A stretch of 64,000 bases of DNA from Oscillospiraceae bacterium. Lineage in GTDB: Bacteria; Bacillota; Clostridia; Oscillospirales; QAMX01. Location of the stretch: positions 1-64,000 of the forward strand of contig SVMB01000001.1 of assembly GCA_015067675.1 (NCBI GenBank). Direction: 5' to 3'. How positions within the stretch are numbered: the first letter of the stretch is position 1; each line of letters starts with the position of its first letter. Of the stretch, positions 1-8,527 are shown piece after piece. A program made the position numbers and the translations under genes. The notes beneath the pieces are model-generated. The model had not been told where the DNA came from. It made no database searches and worked only from the letters and a program-made list of their open reading frames with translations.

Positions 1-188
1 AGGCGATGGTCGTCTCTGGAATGGGTTTCGAAAGGGAAAACCGGTGTTTTCCCTTCGGGTGCTTCTTTGGTTACTTTCTTGCACAAGCAAGAAAGTGACC
101 GCGGGGTGCATGCGCAATGCACAGGGCGTGTGTCAAGAACACGGCTTCCTCCCTGCGCCGCAGGCGAACACGCTTACAGATACAGAAA
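1..188. repeat. Modular hairpin-rich intergenic repeat, copy A
   Basis: This is one of three copies of a non-coding repeat. Bases 103-175 are identical over 73 nt to 5341-5413 (copy C). The left part (GGCGATGGT..., TTTCGAAA, TTCGGGTGCTTCTTTGG, TTGCACAAGCAAGAAA) matches the reverse complement of copy B at 4911-5084. It contains short palindromes such as GGGAAAACCGGTGTTTTCCC at 36-55. The left end may lie outside the window. Small ORFs across it (67-270, 117-398) have no support as genes. No transposase is present, so this is a non-autonomous or structural repeat. Confidence 0.8.
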
Positions 189-264
189 ACACAAATCTAT
201 GGGGAGCCGGCGTATGAGTTACAGACAGAAAAAGCTGCGGGGCGCGTTCACAGGCCGCATAACC

Positions 265-2430
265 TTATAGAAACAACGCACTCCTCTCGCCGGTATACAG
301 CACCCGCAGACTGTGCAGCGCACGGGTGCAGGCCACATACAGCGCACGCACACCGTCACGGTTTACCGGATAATCCGTCTCATCCGCGCCTGCGATGATG
401 ACCCGGTCAAACTCCAGTCCCTTCACCGACGCCGCATCAAAGATCGACGCGCCGCCCTCGTAGAGAAGCTCTTCCTCGGCATCCGAGACAAACAGCGGGA
501 TTTCCTGCCCCAGCGCTTCGTGCAGTGCCCGGGCGCGATCGGGGGTGGAACAGATGAAGGCAAGACTGCCGCGTCCACGGGCATGAAGGGAGTCCAGCTC
601 TTCCCGCAGGACTGCCAGCATGGCATCATAATCGGGGAGCGCGTCAAATGCCACCGGATCACCCCGCCGCACCACCGGCTCAATGCCGTAGCGGCGTCCG
701 GGGGCATGGGAGAGAACGGTGTTTGCCACATCCGCGATCTCGATGGTGTTGCGGTAGCTCTTGGCCAGGACGCAGAAGCGGGACTTGCGCCCGGCGAAAG
801 CTGTGGTGAGTACCTCGTCCCAGTCGTCGATACCGGCGTCGCCCGCGATGTTCTGGCTGACGTCGCCGAGGATGGTAAAGGTAGCGCCGGAGAAGGCGCG
901 GGTGAGGCAGTCGTAGACCATGGGGCCGAAGTCCTGGGCTTCATCAATGACCAGATGCCGGAACTGATCGGCACGCTCGGGGGCATAGAGCCGTGCGGCG
1001 ATGAAGAGCAGGGAGGCCATGTCGCACAGGTCGTGCAGGTTTGCCTTGAGGGTTTTCGTGGTTGCCTTGGCGCAGGCCGCAGCAGCGGGGAGCTCATCCT
1101 TTGACAGCATACGCAGGAACTTGCGGTAGAGCTTGTGCTCGTCCTCGCGCTTGACGCGCCTGGCGTACAGGGTCAGACAGTCCTTGGCCTGCTTTTTTGC
1201 CAGCGCCTCCTGGGCGTACTTGTGATCGATGATCGCGGCGACGGAGTCAAAGCCCGTGGGGAAGCCGTCCCGGAACCTGTCCACATCCCGGTCGCAGTCG
1301 GCCTGGAGCCCTGCCAGTACCCGGCGAAGCGCACGATCCACGCGGATGGAGAGGATGCTTTTCATCTGTTCGGCGCGGTTTTCCATGCTGTGGCGGCGCT
1401 GACCGATGACCTTTTCACGGATCTCGTCGGCGGTCATCACCACCTCGTCGAGGATCTTCACGTCGTCGATGAATACGCTGTCCTCAAAGTCATCGATGAA
1501 GCTCTGCAGCCGCTCAAAGAAGCCGTGGCTGGTCTTGAAGGCACGCACGGCCTGCCCGATGGGGGTCATCTGCGGCGTCATGTGGAGCACGTAGCCCAGA
1601 AGCTCCGGCAGAATCATCTGCCGCACACTCTCTACGCCCAGATCGGGCAGCATGCCGGAGACGTAGTTGAGAAACATCCGGTTGGTGCCGATGATGACAA
1701 ACTGACCGGACTTGATGGTATCGGCGTGGTTGAAGATGAGATAGGCCAGCCTGTGCATGGCGACGGTGGTTTTGCCGGAGCCTGCCACACCCTGCACGAT
1801 GACGTCGTACCAGGGGGCGATGCGGATGATGTCGTTCTGATCCTTCTGGATGGTGGCGACGATGTCGCGCAGCACGGCATCGGCTGATTTGGATAGATAC
1901 TCCTGCAGCAGCACGTCGTTTGCCACGGTGTCGGCGTCGAAGAAAGCGGTCATCTCGCCCTTTTCGATGGAGTAGGTGCGCTTGACGGTCATCTCACCGG
2001 TGATCTCGCCGTCAACGCTCTGGTAGGAGGCATGGCCGGGGGTGGCATCGTAGTAGAGATTGGCGACCGGCGTGCGCCAGTCCACCACCAGTGTCTGCTG
2101 GGTGGCTTCGTCAAAGACACCCTGACGGCCGATGTAGATGCGCTCAGGATTCTGCTCACCCTCGGCACGGAAGTCCACGCGCCCGAAGAAGGGAGAATTG
2201 GCCGCACGTGCAAAGCGTGCCAGGAGTCCCTCCAGCTCACGCTGCTGATCGGTTGCGACGACCAGCGCGATGTGCAGATCCTGATTGTCGGAGTTGTAAT
2301 GCTCGAGCATTTCGTCGATCTCGGCGTCGAGCACGCGCTTGCGCTCTTCTTCGATGGCGGTCTGCCGCCGCACGAAGCCGAGAACCTCGCCGAGGTGCTG
2401 CTTTTCATAGCGCTCTGAGGTGAAATCCAT
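265..2430 (-). CDS. helD: HelD-like superfamily I helicase (RNA polymerase recycling factor type)
   Basis: The 721-residue protein looks like HelD, the UvrD/Rep-type ATPase that frees stalled or post-termination RNA polymerase in Gram-positive bacteria. The N-terminal 70 residues are charged and predicted coiled coil, as in the HelD arm that enters the polymerase secondary channel. Walker A GVAGSGKTT lies at about 214-222 and Walker B VIDEAQD at about 494-500. Later UvrD motifs include LGDVSQNIAG, KSYRNT, VKGLEFD and a terminal VACTRA. Length fits the family. The ATG at 2430 has an AGGACGGGAG ribosome site and a good upstream promoter (2471-2500). It follows the beta-propeller gene on the same strand after a terminator, so it is probably a separate unit. 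Assignment to HelD rather than another UvrD paralogue rests on the N-terminal arm and the absence of PcrA-like features. Confidence 0.85.
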   Translation of the reverse strand: MDFTSERYEKQHLGEVLGFVRRQTAIEEERKRVLDAEIDEMLEHYNSDNQDLHIALVVATDQQRELEGLLARFARAANSPFFGRVDFRAEGEQNPERIYIGRQGVFDEATQQTLVVDWRTPVANLYYDATPGHASYQSVDGEITGEMTVKRTYSIEKGEMTAFFDADTVANDVLLQEYLSKSADAVLRDIVATIQKDQNDIIRIAPWYDVIVQGVAGSGKTTVAMHRLAYLIFNHADTIKSGQFVIIGTNRMFLNYVSGMLPDLGVESVRQMILPELLGYVLHMTPQMTPIGQAVRAFKTSHGFFERLQSFIDDFEDSVFIDDVKILDEVVMTADEIREKVIGQRRHSMENRAEQMKSILSIRVDRALRRVLAGLQADCDRDVDRFRDGFPTGFDSVAAIIDHKYAQEALAKKQAKDCLTLYARRVKREDEHKLYRKFLRMLSKDELPAAAACAKATTKTLKANLHDLCDMASLLFIAARLYAPERADQFRHLVIDEAQDFGPMVYDCLTRAFSGATFTILGDVSQNIAGDAGIDDWDEVLTTAFAGRKSRFCVLAKSYRNTIEIADVANTVLSHAPGRRYGIEPVVRRGDPVAFDALPDYDAMLAVLREELDSLHARGRGSLAFICSTPDRARALHEALGQEIPLFVSDAEEELLYEGGASIFDAASVKGLEFDRVIIAGADETDYPVNRDGVRALYVACTRALHSLRVLYTGERSALFL

Positions 2431-2470
2431 GATTCTCCCGTCCTTTCTTCCGCAAAAACGCGGGATTTTT

Positions 2471-2500
2471 ATGATACCACGTCACCGGGAGAAATGTCAA
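2471..2500 (-). promoter_or_regulatory. SigA-type promoter of helD
   Basis: Read on the minus strand, TTGACA (2495-2500) and TATCAT (2471-2476) are separated by 18 bp, about 40 bp before the helD start codon. Confidence 0.6.
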
Positions 2501-2613
2501 GAGGCCAAAAGCGGATTTTGTTTGCAAAATACGTTGAAAATGCAAAATCTGACACGTACGCCGTGCGTTTAAAACCGATAACTGCGGTTTTAGATAAGAC
2601 AGGCGCGGCGGAT

Positions 2614-2652
2614 GATAAAAACTCCCCCGGAATCCGTCAGGATCCGGGGGAG
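2614..2652 (-). terminator. Intrinsic terminator of the beta-propeller gene
   Basis: The hairpin CTCCCCCGGA...TCCGGGGGAG at 2622-2652 is followed on the minus strand by TTTTTATC. It begins 16 bp after the stop codon of the gene at 2669-4702. Confidence 0.85.
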
Positions 2653-2668
2653 CGATTGTTGGAGGCGA

Positions 2669-4702
2669 TTACACGCCGCTCACATCCAGCACCACCACGC
2701 CGCCGAGCTCGTCGGCGCCGCCGATGGCAAGATATCTTCCGTTGGGGCTCAAGGCAAGCGTCACGGGGCGGTAGATCGACACGTTGCGTCCGCTCTCGGC
2801 CTTGAGCTCGGGGCAGATGCCCAGAAGCTGCACGCCGTCGGTCACGGTGTAGGTGAAGATCTGCCCCACACCTCTGTCATGTCCGGCAACACCCCAGACG
2901 CGGCCGGTGGCATCACAGGCCAGCGAATGCACGCCGCCGGCGGTGCAGACCTGACCGAGGCCGAACACGTGCTCACCGTCGATGCGGGCAAGCATGGTAT
3001 CCTTTGTACCCACGACGATGCTGCCGTCGGGCAGGGTAACGCTTGCCTCAGCCTCGGCAAGATAGCGCCGACCGGGGACTGCGGGCAGCTTTACCTCCGG
3101 CACCGCCGCATGAAGCTCCGAGTACGCGGGAGCCGTGCAGGCTTCGAGCTTTTCAAGATGAGCCTGAGTGCCTACGCTGACCTCACCGCGCCAGGTGTTA
3201 TCCCTGCCGCAGTAGAAGGTGAAGCTGTCATCGCCGGTCCATTCGATCTTTCGCACGGCGGAATCGGCACGTCCGGTGGTCTCCCAGACGCTGATGCCGG
3301 ACACGTGTGCATAGGGGTAGCGGGGAGCGTTGTCGCGGGTGAAGCGCTCATAGTACTGCACGGTATCCTTATAATAGGCGCTCCAGCGGGCAAAGCAGTC
3401 GTCGAAGTCATCCTTGGGATAATACTTGAAGCACTCGGCGGGATAGGGCAGGTAGTTGATGTAATCGTGGGAGAAGATACGGGGAGCGGTTTCCAGCGCG
3501 GGAACGAACTCGTCCAGGTCGATGGCGAGGATGCCGCAGGGCAGGTCGCGGTCACATACGTGGTTGGAGTCGGAGACATAGAGCACATCGTTGACGATGT
3601 GCAGCTCGGAGGTGATGGCGATGGTGCGCTTGGGTGTACCGAGGAAGCCGCAGTCCACGGGCTCACGGCCGTTCAGAAAATCCCACATGAAGAGCTTGGC
3701 ACCGGCGTACTTGATGCCGGGTACGAAGGTCATGCAGCCATACCAGAGGCGGCCCTGGCTGTCAAAATCCATGCCGTAGGCGTTGTAGAACACATTGGGA
3801 CCGGGTTTCTCTGCATCAGCCACGGGTACGGGACGGCCGACAACCTTGAGCTCGCGGGTTTTGAGTTTGTAGGCAAAGAGCTCCTGACCGGCGCCTGGGG
3901 TGGAGCAGGTGCCGGTGGTGAAATAGAGGATGCCGTCGCGCTCACGGGCAAAGCGCATGAGGCCGGAGGCGGAAACGCCCAGGTACTCGATATCCCGCAG
4001 GTCGGTATTCCAGCGGAAGAGGGCACCGGTGAAGGTAGAGCCGTAGAGATGCCCGTCGGAGCAGGTGAACATACGGCTGGTATGGCTGTCGGTGACCTGA
4101 CCGAGGCTGCGGCGCTCGCCGGTGTGGATGTTATAGACGATACCCTCGCCGCGCATCCAGGTTGTGCAGAAGTAATCGCCGTTCTTGGCATCGTAGATAC
4201 CGCCGTAGGTGGTATCGTGGTAAGAGATCATGCCAAGACCTTTCGACTCGCCGGTGAGGTAGTTATAGATCATCAGGTGAGAGCCCTGATACTGCTCGTA
4301 AGGGTGACCGGCGTACTCGTAGGGCATCCACTGGGGATGACTGGGCGCGGGGGAGGTGGTATGGGTGGTGGTGAGGATGCGTCCGCCGCCGATGAAGGAG
4401 AGGGCAGTGTGGAATTTGCTGATGCGCAGGCCGGTGGGATCGGTGACAATGGCATCCTCGAGGGCGAGGTGGCGGATGAGCTTTTTCTGCTTATGGTCGT
4501 ACTCATAGAGTCTGGCATAAAGAGAGAGGTAGCTCTCGCCGCAGGAGGAGAAGAAGATGCGGCCCTCGGGGGAGACGGCCATGTCCCATACAGCGTTATG
4601 CTGGGGATCGGCTTCGCAGTGGAGATGAGTCACGCCGACTTGCGGAATCAAATGAAAGAACTCGGCGGGCTTTTCTTTGAGATAGGCAAAAGGATTGGTC
4701 AT
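2669..4702 (-). CDS. Large beta-propeller-like protein, function unknown
   Basis: The 677-residue protein is soluble with no signal peptide. It holds many repeating beta-rich segments of the pattern hydrophobic strand, Asp/Gly turn, 'DSQGRLWYGC', 'ATGRVWGVAG', 'SPNGRYLAIGG', typical of seven- or eight-bladed propellers (WD40/YVTN/SMP-30-like). The reading frame is open upstream to 5035, but the extra part runs through repeat DNA. The start at 4702 is chosen because an AGGGAGG site sits 7 bp before it and conserved-looking sequence begins there. It has its own terminator. The propeller may bind a ligand or protein, or may be a lyase/lactonase, but no catalytic signature is visible. The name is descriptive only. 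Confidence 0.7.
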   Translation of the reverse strand: MTNPFAYLKEKPAEFFHLIPQVGVTHLHCEADPQHNAVWDMAVSPEGRIFFSSCGESYLSLYARLYEYDHKQKKLIRHLALEDAIVTDPTGLRISKFHTALSFIGGGRILTTTHTTSPAPSHPQWMPYEYAGHPYEQYQGSHLMIYNYLTGESKGLGMISYHDTTYGGIYDAKNGDYFCTTWMRGEGIVYNIHTGERRSLGQVTDSHTSRMFTCSDGHLYGSTFTGALFRWNTDLRDIEYLGVSASGLMRFARERDGILYFTTGTCSTPGAGQELFAYKLKTRELKVVGRPVPVADAEKPGPNVFYNAYGMDFDSQGRLWYGCMTFVPGIKYAGAKLFMWDFLNGREPVDCGFLGTPKRTIAITSELHIVNDVLYVSDSNHVCDRDLPCGILAIDLDEFVPALETAPRIFSHDYINYLPYPAECFKYYPKDDFDDCFARWSAYYKDTVQYYERFTRDNAPRYPYAHVSGISVWETTGRADSAVRKIEWTGDDSFTFYCGRDNTWRGEVSVGTQAHLEKLEACTAPAYSELHAAVPEVKLPAVPGRRYLAEAEASVTLPDGSIVVGTKDTMLARIDGEHVFGLGQVCTAGGVHSLACDATGRVWGVAGHDRGVGQIFTYTVTDGVQLLGICPELKAESGRNVSIYRPVTLALSPNGRYLAIGGADELGGVVVLDVSGV

Positions 4703-4910
4703 GTTCAAACCTCCCTGATAATTTTCTGATTCTATGGTACTACAGGACGCAAAATAAAGCTTGACGGGAAGGGGGAAAGATTTGATGTTTTCTACGATGA
4801 TCGGTGAAAAGGATATGGAATCCATGGGGGATGTGGTATAATGGGGATGGAAGGCGTGGAGCTTGAGCTCCGGAACTATCATATTTCGGCGCCTTGAGGA
4901 TGTCATTGTG

Positions 4911-5084
4911 TTCTGACTCAAACGCCCTGTGCCCTGCGCGGGCACCCTCCGGTATTGGAACTCGCAGAGTTCCAATCTTTCATTGCTTGTGCAAGAAATG
5001 TCACTGAGGAACGCAAAGCGTTCCTCGAGAAGCACCCGAAGGAAGGACTACCGGTCCTTCCTTTCGAAACCATCTCCAGAGACG
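4911..5084. repeat. Modular hairpin-rich intergenic repeat, copy B (inverted)
   Basis: Read on the minus strand this copy follows the same order as copy A (TCTCTGG, TTTCGAAA, palindrome around ACCGGT, TTCGGGTGCTTCT, TTGCACAAGCAA, GCACAGGGCGT). It differs by carrying two extra palindromic modules: GGAACTCGCAGAGTTCC (inside 4955-4975) and GGAACGCAAAGCGTTCC (inside 5006-5026). The ACCGGT palindrome has different arms from copy A (GGAAGGAC versus GGGAAAAC), yet pairing is kept. Such compensation suggests selection on RNA or DNA secondary structure. Confidence 0.8.
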
Positions 5085-5189
5085 GGGATCAAGGCCTATG
5101 AAGCCCGGTGTAACCACGAAAGTTCCCCACACAGCACATAGGCTGCCTGGGTGCTGTGATCGGCATGACCCTGGTTAAGAGAAGTTCAT

Positions 5190-5426
5190 AGGCGATGGTC
5201 CGCTGAAATCTCGGCCGGGGACCGGGGCATGACGCGGTATCGATCGATCAAAACTGCTTGTAGGCCCCGGCGGCGTTCTTTGGTTACTTTCTTTCGACGT
5301 AGAAATGAAAGATTGGAACTCTGCGAGTTCCAATACCGCAGGGGTGCATGCGCAATGCACAGGGCGTGTGTCAAGAACACGGCTTCCTCCCTGCGCCGCA
5401 GGCGAACACGCTTCCGGATACAGAAA
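5190..5426. repeat. Modular hairpin-rich intergenic repeat, copy C
   Basis: Starts with AGGCGATGGT as copy A does at 1-10. It shares TTCTTTGGTTACTTTCTT (5276-5293 versus 63-80) and then a 73-nt identical block (5341-5413 versus 103-175). Between these it carries the palindrome with core GGAACTCTGCGAGTTCC (5315-5331) where copy A has a different short segment. It ends about 75 bp before the araC-type gene, so it lies in or near that gene's promoter region. Confidence 0.8.
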
Positions 5427-5501
5427 GATGGTGCTGCGGGGAAGCCGCCGAGGCTTATCAGAAACAGAAAGAGAACAGCTGCCTGAGAGGAGGGCGAAAA
5501 A

Positions 5502-6419
5502 ATGCATATGCCCGTACGCTGGCGCATGGAAGATATGATCGACGACAGACCTGATCTGCCGCCGCCGCGCAAACACGGCTCCTCCCACGATATGCCCATG
5601 CGGGAACATATCATGAAATCCCCCATCTGCGATGCCTGCCATGTGCGTGAGCGCGGCTCCTCCGTGCTGCATGGACATCACCATTTCCTGCTCACCCTCG
5701 TCACCCGGGGAAAGGGTATCCAGACCCTCAACGGCGCGGAGATTCCCTTTGGTGTGGATGATCTGTTTTTGCTCTCTCCTGCGGATTTTCACAGTCATAC
5801 CATCCCCGATGACGAGACCTTTGACTTCTACCGGGTCTGCTTTCCCTATGAGCTGCTGGACGCCAGACTCTCCGAGCTCTGCGCGCTGGATCGCCTGCCG
5901 CTGCATCTGCATCTGCCGGAGGAAACCGCACGCACTGCCTGCGGCATTTTCTCTCAGCTGGTGGACGAATCCGCCCACGGGCATGATCGCCCGGGACACC
6001 GGGTCTACCTGCAGGCGCTGGTGGAGCAGCTGCTTATCCTCGTGCTCCGGGAATTGCCCGAACATCCGGCCAGTTCCCCCAGTACCCCGGTCAACCGTGC
6101 TCTGGGATATCTGCATACCCACTTCCATGAACCCATCAGCGTCGGCGACGCCGCGGCGTTTGTCGGCTACACACCCAATTACTTCAACGCCTGCTTCCGG
6201 GATCAGATGGGACAGCCCTTTGGCGAGTATCTGCGCCGTATGCGCCTGACCTACGCGGAAAATCTGCTGCGTGCAAGCGCACTGCCGGTGACGGAGATTG
6301 CCTTTGAGTCGGGATTTGGCTCCCTGCCGCACTTTTCGCGGAGTTTTCGCGGGATGTACGGCATGTCGCCGCTGGAATACCGTAAAAAGTACCTGGAAAC
6401 CGTATCAGAACCCATATAA
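5502..6419 (+). CDS. AraC-family transcriptional regulator
   Basis: The 305-residue protein has an N-terminal cupin-like sensor region (GHHHFLLTLVTRGKG, then 'DLFLLSPADFHSHTI', about residues 45-100). A C-terminal double helix-turn-helix of AraC/XylS type begins near residue 195 (ALGYLHTHFHEPISV ... ESGFGSLPHFSRSF). Such proteins usually sense sugars or cell-wall pieces and control a nearby gene. A GAGGAGGG site precedes the ATG by 7 bp. The next gene, a NamZ-like muramidase, starts 14 bp downstream on the same strand, so the pair is probably co-transcribed and functionally linked. A promoter was not found; the upstream DNA is repeat copy C. Confidence 0.85.
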   Translation: MHMPVRWRMEDMIDDRPDLPPPRKHGSSHDMPMREHIMKSPICDACHVRERGSSVLHGHHHFLLTLVTRGKGIQTLNGAEIPFGVDDLFLLSPADFHSHTIPDDETFDFYRVCFPYELLDARLSELCALDRLPLHLHLPEETARTACGIFSQLVDESAHGHDRPGHRVYLQALVEQLLILVLRELPEHPASSPSTPVNRALGYLHTHFHEPISVGDAAAFVGYTPNYFNACFRDQMGQPFGEYLRRMRLTYAENLLRASALPVTEIAFESGFGSLPHFSRSFRGMYGMSPLEYRKKYLETVSEPI

Positions 6420-6433
6420 CAGGAGGAATTGTC

Positions 6434-7597
6434 ATGAAAAACTGGATCCCCGGACGTGTCACACTGGCCTGTGATGCACTGAAAGCTGCAGTCAAAGGCA
6501 AAAAGATCGCTCTGATGATGAATACCTCGGCGCTGACCAACGACGGACGGCTTCTGCTGGATGTGATCGTGGGGGAGAAGTGGGCTGATGTCGGCTTCCT
6601 CTTCGGCATGGAGCACGGCGTGCGCGGCAATATGTTCGCAGGCGACCCCAACATCGGCCATCTTGATGAAAAGACCGGCCTGCCGGTGGTGAGCCTGTAT
6701 GACTATGAGGGCTATATCCCCCCGACGGATAAAATCCGCGAGGTGGATGCGGTGGTATTCTGTGCACAGGACGTGGGCGTGCGCCACTGGACCTATACGC
6801 CGTGGCTGATCACACTGGTGAAGAGCTGCGCCGAGGCAGGCCGTGAAGTGATCGTGCTGGACCGCCCCAATCCCATCCGCGGCGATATCGTGGAGGGCGG
6901 CTGCGCGGAGACCTTCTGCTGGGGCTATGACCTGCTGGCGGGTTTTGACTATCCGCTGCGCCACGGCATGACGATCGGAGAGCTTGCGCTGATGTATAAT
7001 GAAGAGAAGAAGATCGGCGCAGAGCTGACGGTGCTGCCCATGGAGAACTGGAACCGTGAGATGTGGTACGAGGATACCGGCCTTGTCTGGCTGCCGCCCA
7101 GTCCGAATATGCCCACTGTGGAGACAGCCCTTTACTTTGCCGCCGCAGGTCTCATGCAGGGCTCCAATTATTCGCTCGGCATCGGCACCACCACACCTTT
7201 CCGTTTTGTGGGTGCGCCGGACTTTGACGGCGATCTGCTGGCAGACGAGCTCAACGCTCTGGGACTTGACGGCGTGTACTTTGTCCAGAAATATTACCAG
7301 ACCCGGGTCTACGGCCGGGAAGGGCTCACACTCTGCAGCGGCGTGATGATGTGCATTCACGACCGGAATATCTGGCGTCCGGTCACGACCCAGCTTCATA
7401 TTATGGATACCATCAACCGCCTTTTCCCTGAACAGGTGAACTTTGAGCGTTCCGGGATACAGGCACGCATGCGCATGGGTACCCATGTGATCTGCGATAA
7501 GCTTGCGCGGCATGAAAGCCTGGTACCCGTAATCGAGAACTGGCAGGCCGAGGCAGAGCGCTTTGCTGTACGCCGCCGTCCCTGGCTGCTTTATTGA
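6434..7597 (+). CDS. namZ: DUF1343/NamZ-type exo-beta-N-acetylmuramidase
   Basis: The 387-residue protein matches the NamZ (DUF1343) family, which removes N-acetylmuramic acid from the non-reducing end of peptidoglycan-derived glycans. Visible family blocks are FGMEHGVRGNMFAGD, 'FCAQDVGVRHWTYT', 'VLDRPNPIRGDIVEGG', 'RHGMTIGELALMYN' and 'WLPPSPNMPTVETALYF'. The characterised Bacillus enzyme is secreted, but this one starts MKNWIPGRV with no signal peptide, so a cytoplasmic role in muropeptide or MurNAc-glycan recycling is likely. AGGAGG lies 8 bp before ATG. It follows the AraC-type regulator closely. The family assignment is strong; the precise substrate is inferred. Confidence 0.85.
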   Translation: MKNWIPGRVTLACDALKAAVKGKKIALMMNTSALTNDGRLLLDVIVGEKWADVGFLFGMEHGVRGNMFAGDPNIGHLDEKTGLPVVSLYDYEGYIPPTDKIREVDAVVFCAQDVGVRHWTYTPWLITLVKSCAEAGREVIVLDRPNPIRGDIVEGGCAETFCWGYDLLAGFDYPLRHGMTIGELALMYNEEKKIGAELTVLPMENWNREMWYEDTGLVWLPPSPNMPTVETALYFAAAGLMQGSNYSLGIGTTTPFRFVGAPDFDGDLLADELNALGLDGVYFVQKYYQTRVYGREGLTLCSGVMMCIHDRNIWRPVTTQLHIMDTINRLFPEQVNFERSGIQARMRMGTHVICDKLARHESLVPVIENWQAEAERFAVRRRPWLLY

Positions 7598-7667
7598 GCC
7601 TGCCGGTTTTTCAAGCGCACAGAGTATCTTTTGCCGGATGAATCCTACGATCTGCCCTGCGGATTTC

Positions 7668-7696
7668 TTGCCATCCGGGCCTGTTTGTGATAAAAT
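7668..7696 (+). promoter_or_regulatory. Promoter of the split thrE operon
   Basis: TTGCCA (7668-7673), 17-bp spacer, TAAAAT (7691-7696), 27 bp before the start of the downstream gene. Confidence 0.55.
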
Positions 7697-7723
7697 ACTC
7701 CTATAACGCTTCGAGGTGATTTC

Positions 7724-8515
7724 ATGGACTACCCGGATCGCAGCATTGACCGCGGACAGGCGGCAATCTATGCAAGCGATATGCTCAGCCGCGTGCTGAC
7801 CATCGGCGAGGAACTGCTGTGCAGCGGCGCGGAAATCTCCCGTGTCGAGGATACCATCTCCCGTATCTGCCATGCCTACGGCGCCGAGCGCACCGAGGTG
7901 CTGGCCATTACCTCTTCGATTGTTGTCACCATGTACGCATCCCCCTACGGCTCCGTCACCCAGACACGCCGTATTCACGAGAGCGCCTACGATCTCTACC
8001 GGCTGGAGCTTCTCAATCAGCTCTCACGCGATATCTGCAAGAATCCCCCGCAGGAGCTTTCCGTCATCGATGAACGGCTGGATGAAATCGCCCACGCCAA
8101 ACACTACAGCTTCTGGCAGCTTGTGGGCTTCTATGCCGTCATCGCCGGCCCCTTCACGCTGCTCTTCGGCGGTACCTGGCAGGATGCCGTGGCGGCGTCG
8201 ATTATCGGCGTGGCACTCAAGCCTTTGCAGCTTCTGCTGACCCGCATTCAGGCCAATGCCTTCCTCAAGGCTGTCATCTGCAGTATCTTCGGCGGCGTGG
8301 CGGCGGGTCTGTTTGTCCGCTCGGGCTTTGCACAGAACGTGGATCTCATCGCCATCGGCGATATCATGATCCTCATCCCCGGTATCGCTCTGACCAACTC
8401 CCTGCGGGATATGTTCTCGGGCGACACGATCTCGGGACTGCTGCGCTTTTCGGAGGCCGTGCTGCTGGCGGTGACGATCGCCTTTGGCTTTGCACTCTCC
8501 GCGCGCTGGCTGTAG
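7724..8515 (+). CDS. ThrE-type exporter, N-terminal (DUF1212) subunit
   Basis: This 263-residue protein corresponds to the larger half of the threonine/serine exporter ThrE (PF06738). It has the N-terminal soluble stretch 'LLCSGAEISRVEDTISRICHAYGA' typical of the family, followed by five or so hydrophobic helices (from about residue 140). In actinobacteria both halves form one protein; in many Firmicutes they are separate adjacent genes, as here. The second half follows after 12 bp. The pair presumably exports small amino acids or related solutes; the substrate is not shown by sequence. Confidence 0.85.
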   Translation: MDYPDRSIDRGQAAIYASDMLSRVLTIGEELLCSGAEISRVEDTISRICHAYGAERTEVLAITSSIVVTMYASPYGSVTQTRRIHESAYDLYRLELLNQLSRDICKNPPQELSVIDERLDEIAHAKHYSFWQLVGFYAVIAGPFTLLFGGTWQDAVAASIIGVALKPLQLLLTRIQANAFLKAVICSIFGGVAAGLFVRSGFAQNVDLIAIGDIMILIPGIALTNSLRDMFSGDTISGLLRFSEAVLLAVTIAFGFALSARWL

Positions 8516-8527
8516 GAGGTGGACGGG

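Larger units (their letters stand above)
4703..5501. other. 799-bp non-coding interval made largely of repeats B and C
   Basis: This interval lies between the minus-strand propeller gene and the plus-strand araC-type gene. It contains repeat copies B and C in inverted orientation, separated by about 105 bp of unremarkable sequence. A TATAAT-like hexamer occurs near 4836 (plus strand) without a convincing -35. No supported gene was found; the short ORFs here (4929-5141, 5229-5486, 5305-5538) are repeat translations. Confidence 0.7.

Noticed and set aside
67-398. Short ORFs in repeat copy A
   Set aside because: The same peptide appears from copy C because the DNA is repeated; no start signals and no conservation beyond the repeat.
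2612-4729. 705-residue plus-strand ORF opposite the beta-propeller gene
   Set aside because: It mirrors the codon bias of the minus-strand gene, has no ribosome site and ends exactly where the real gene begins; its translation is Gly/Ala/Val-rich without domain features.
5175-6332. 385-residue minus-strand ORF opposite araC
   Set aside because: Antisense shadow of the AraC gene and repeat copy C; no start signal.
6251-7978. 575-residue minus-strand ORF opposite namZ
   Set aside because: Antisense shadow running over three genes with no ribosome site; the sense strand has clear family motifs.
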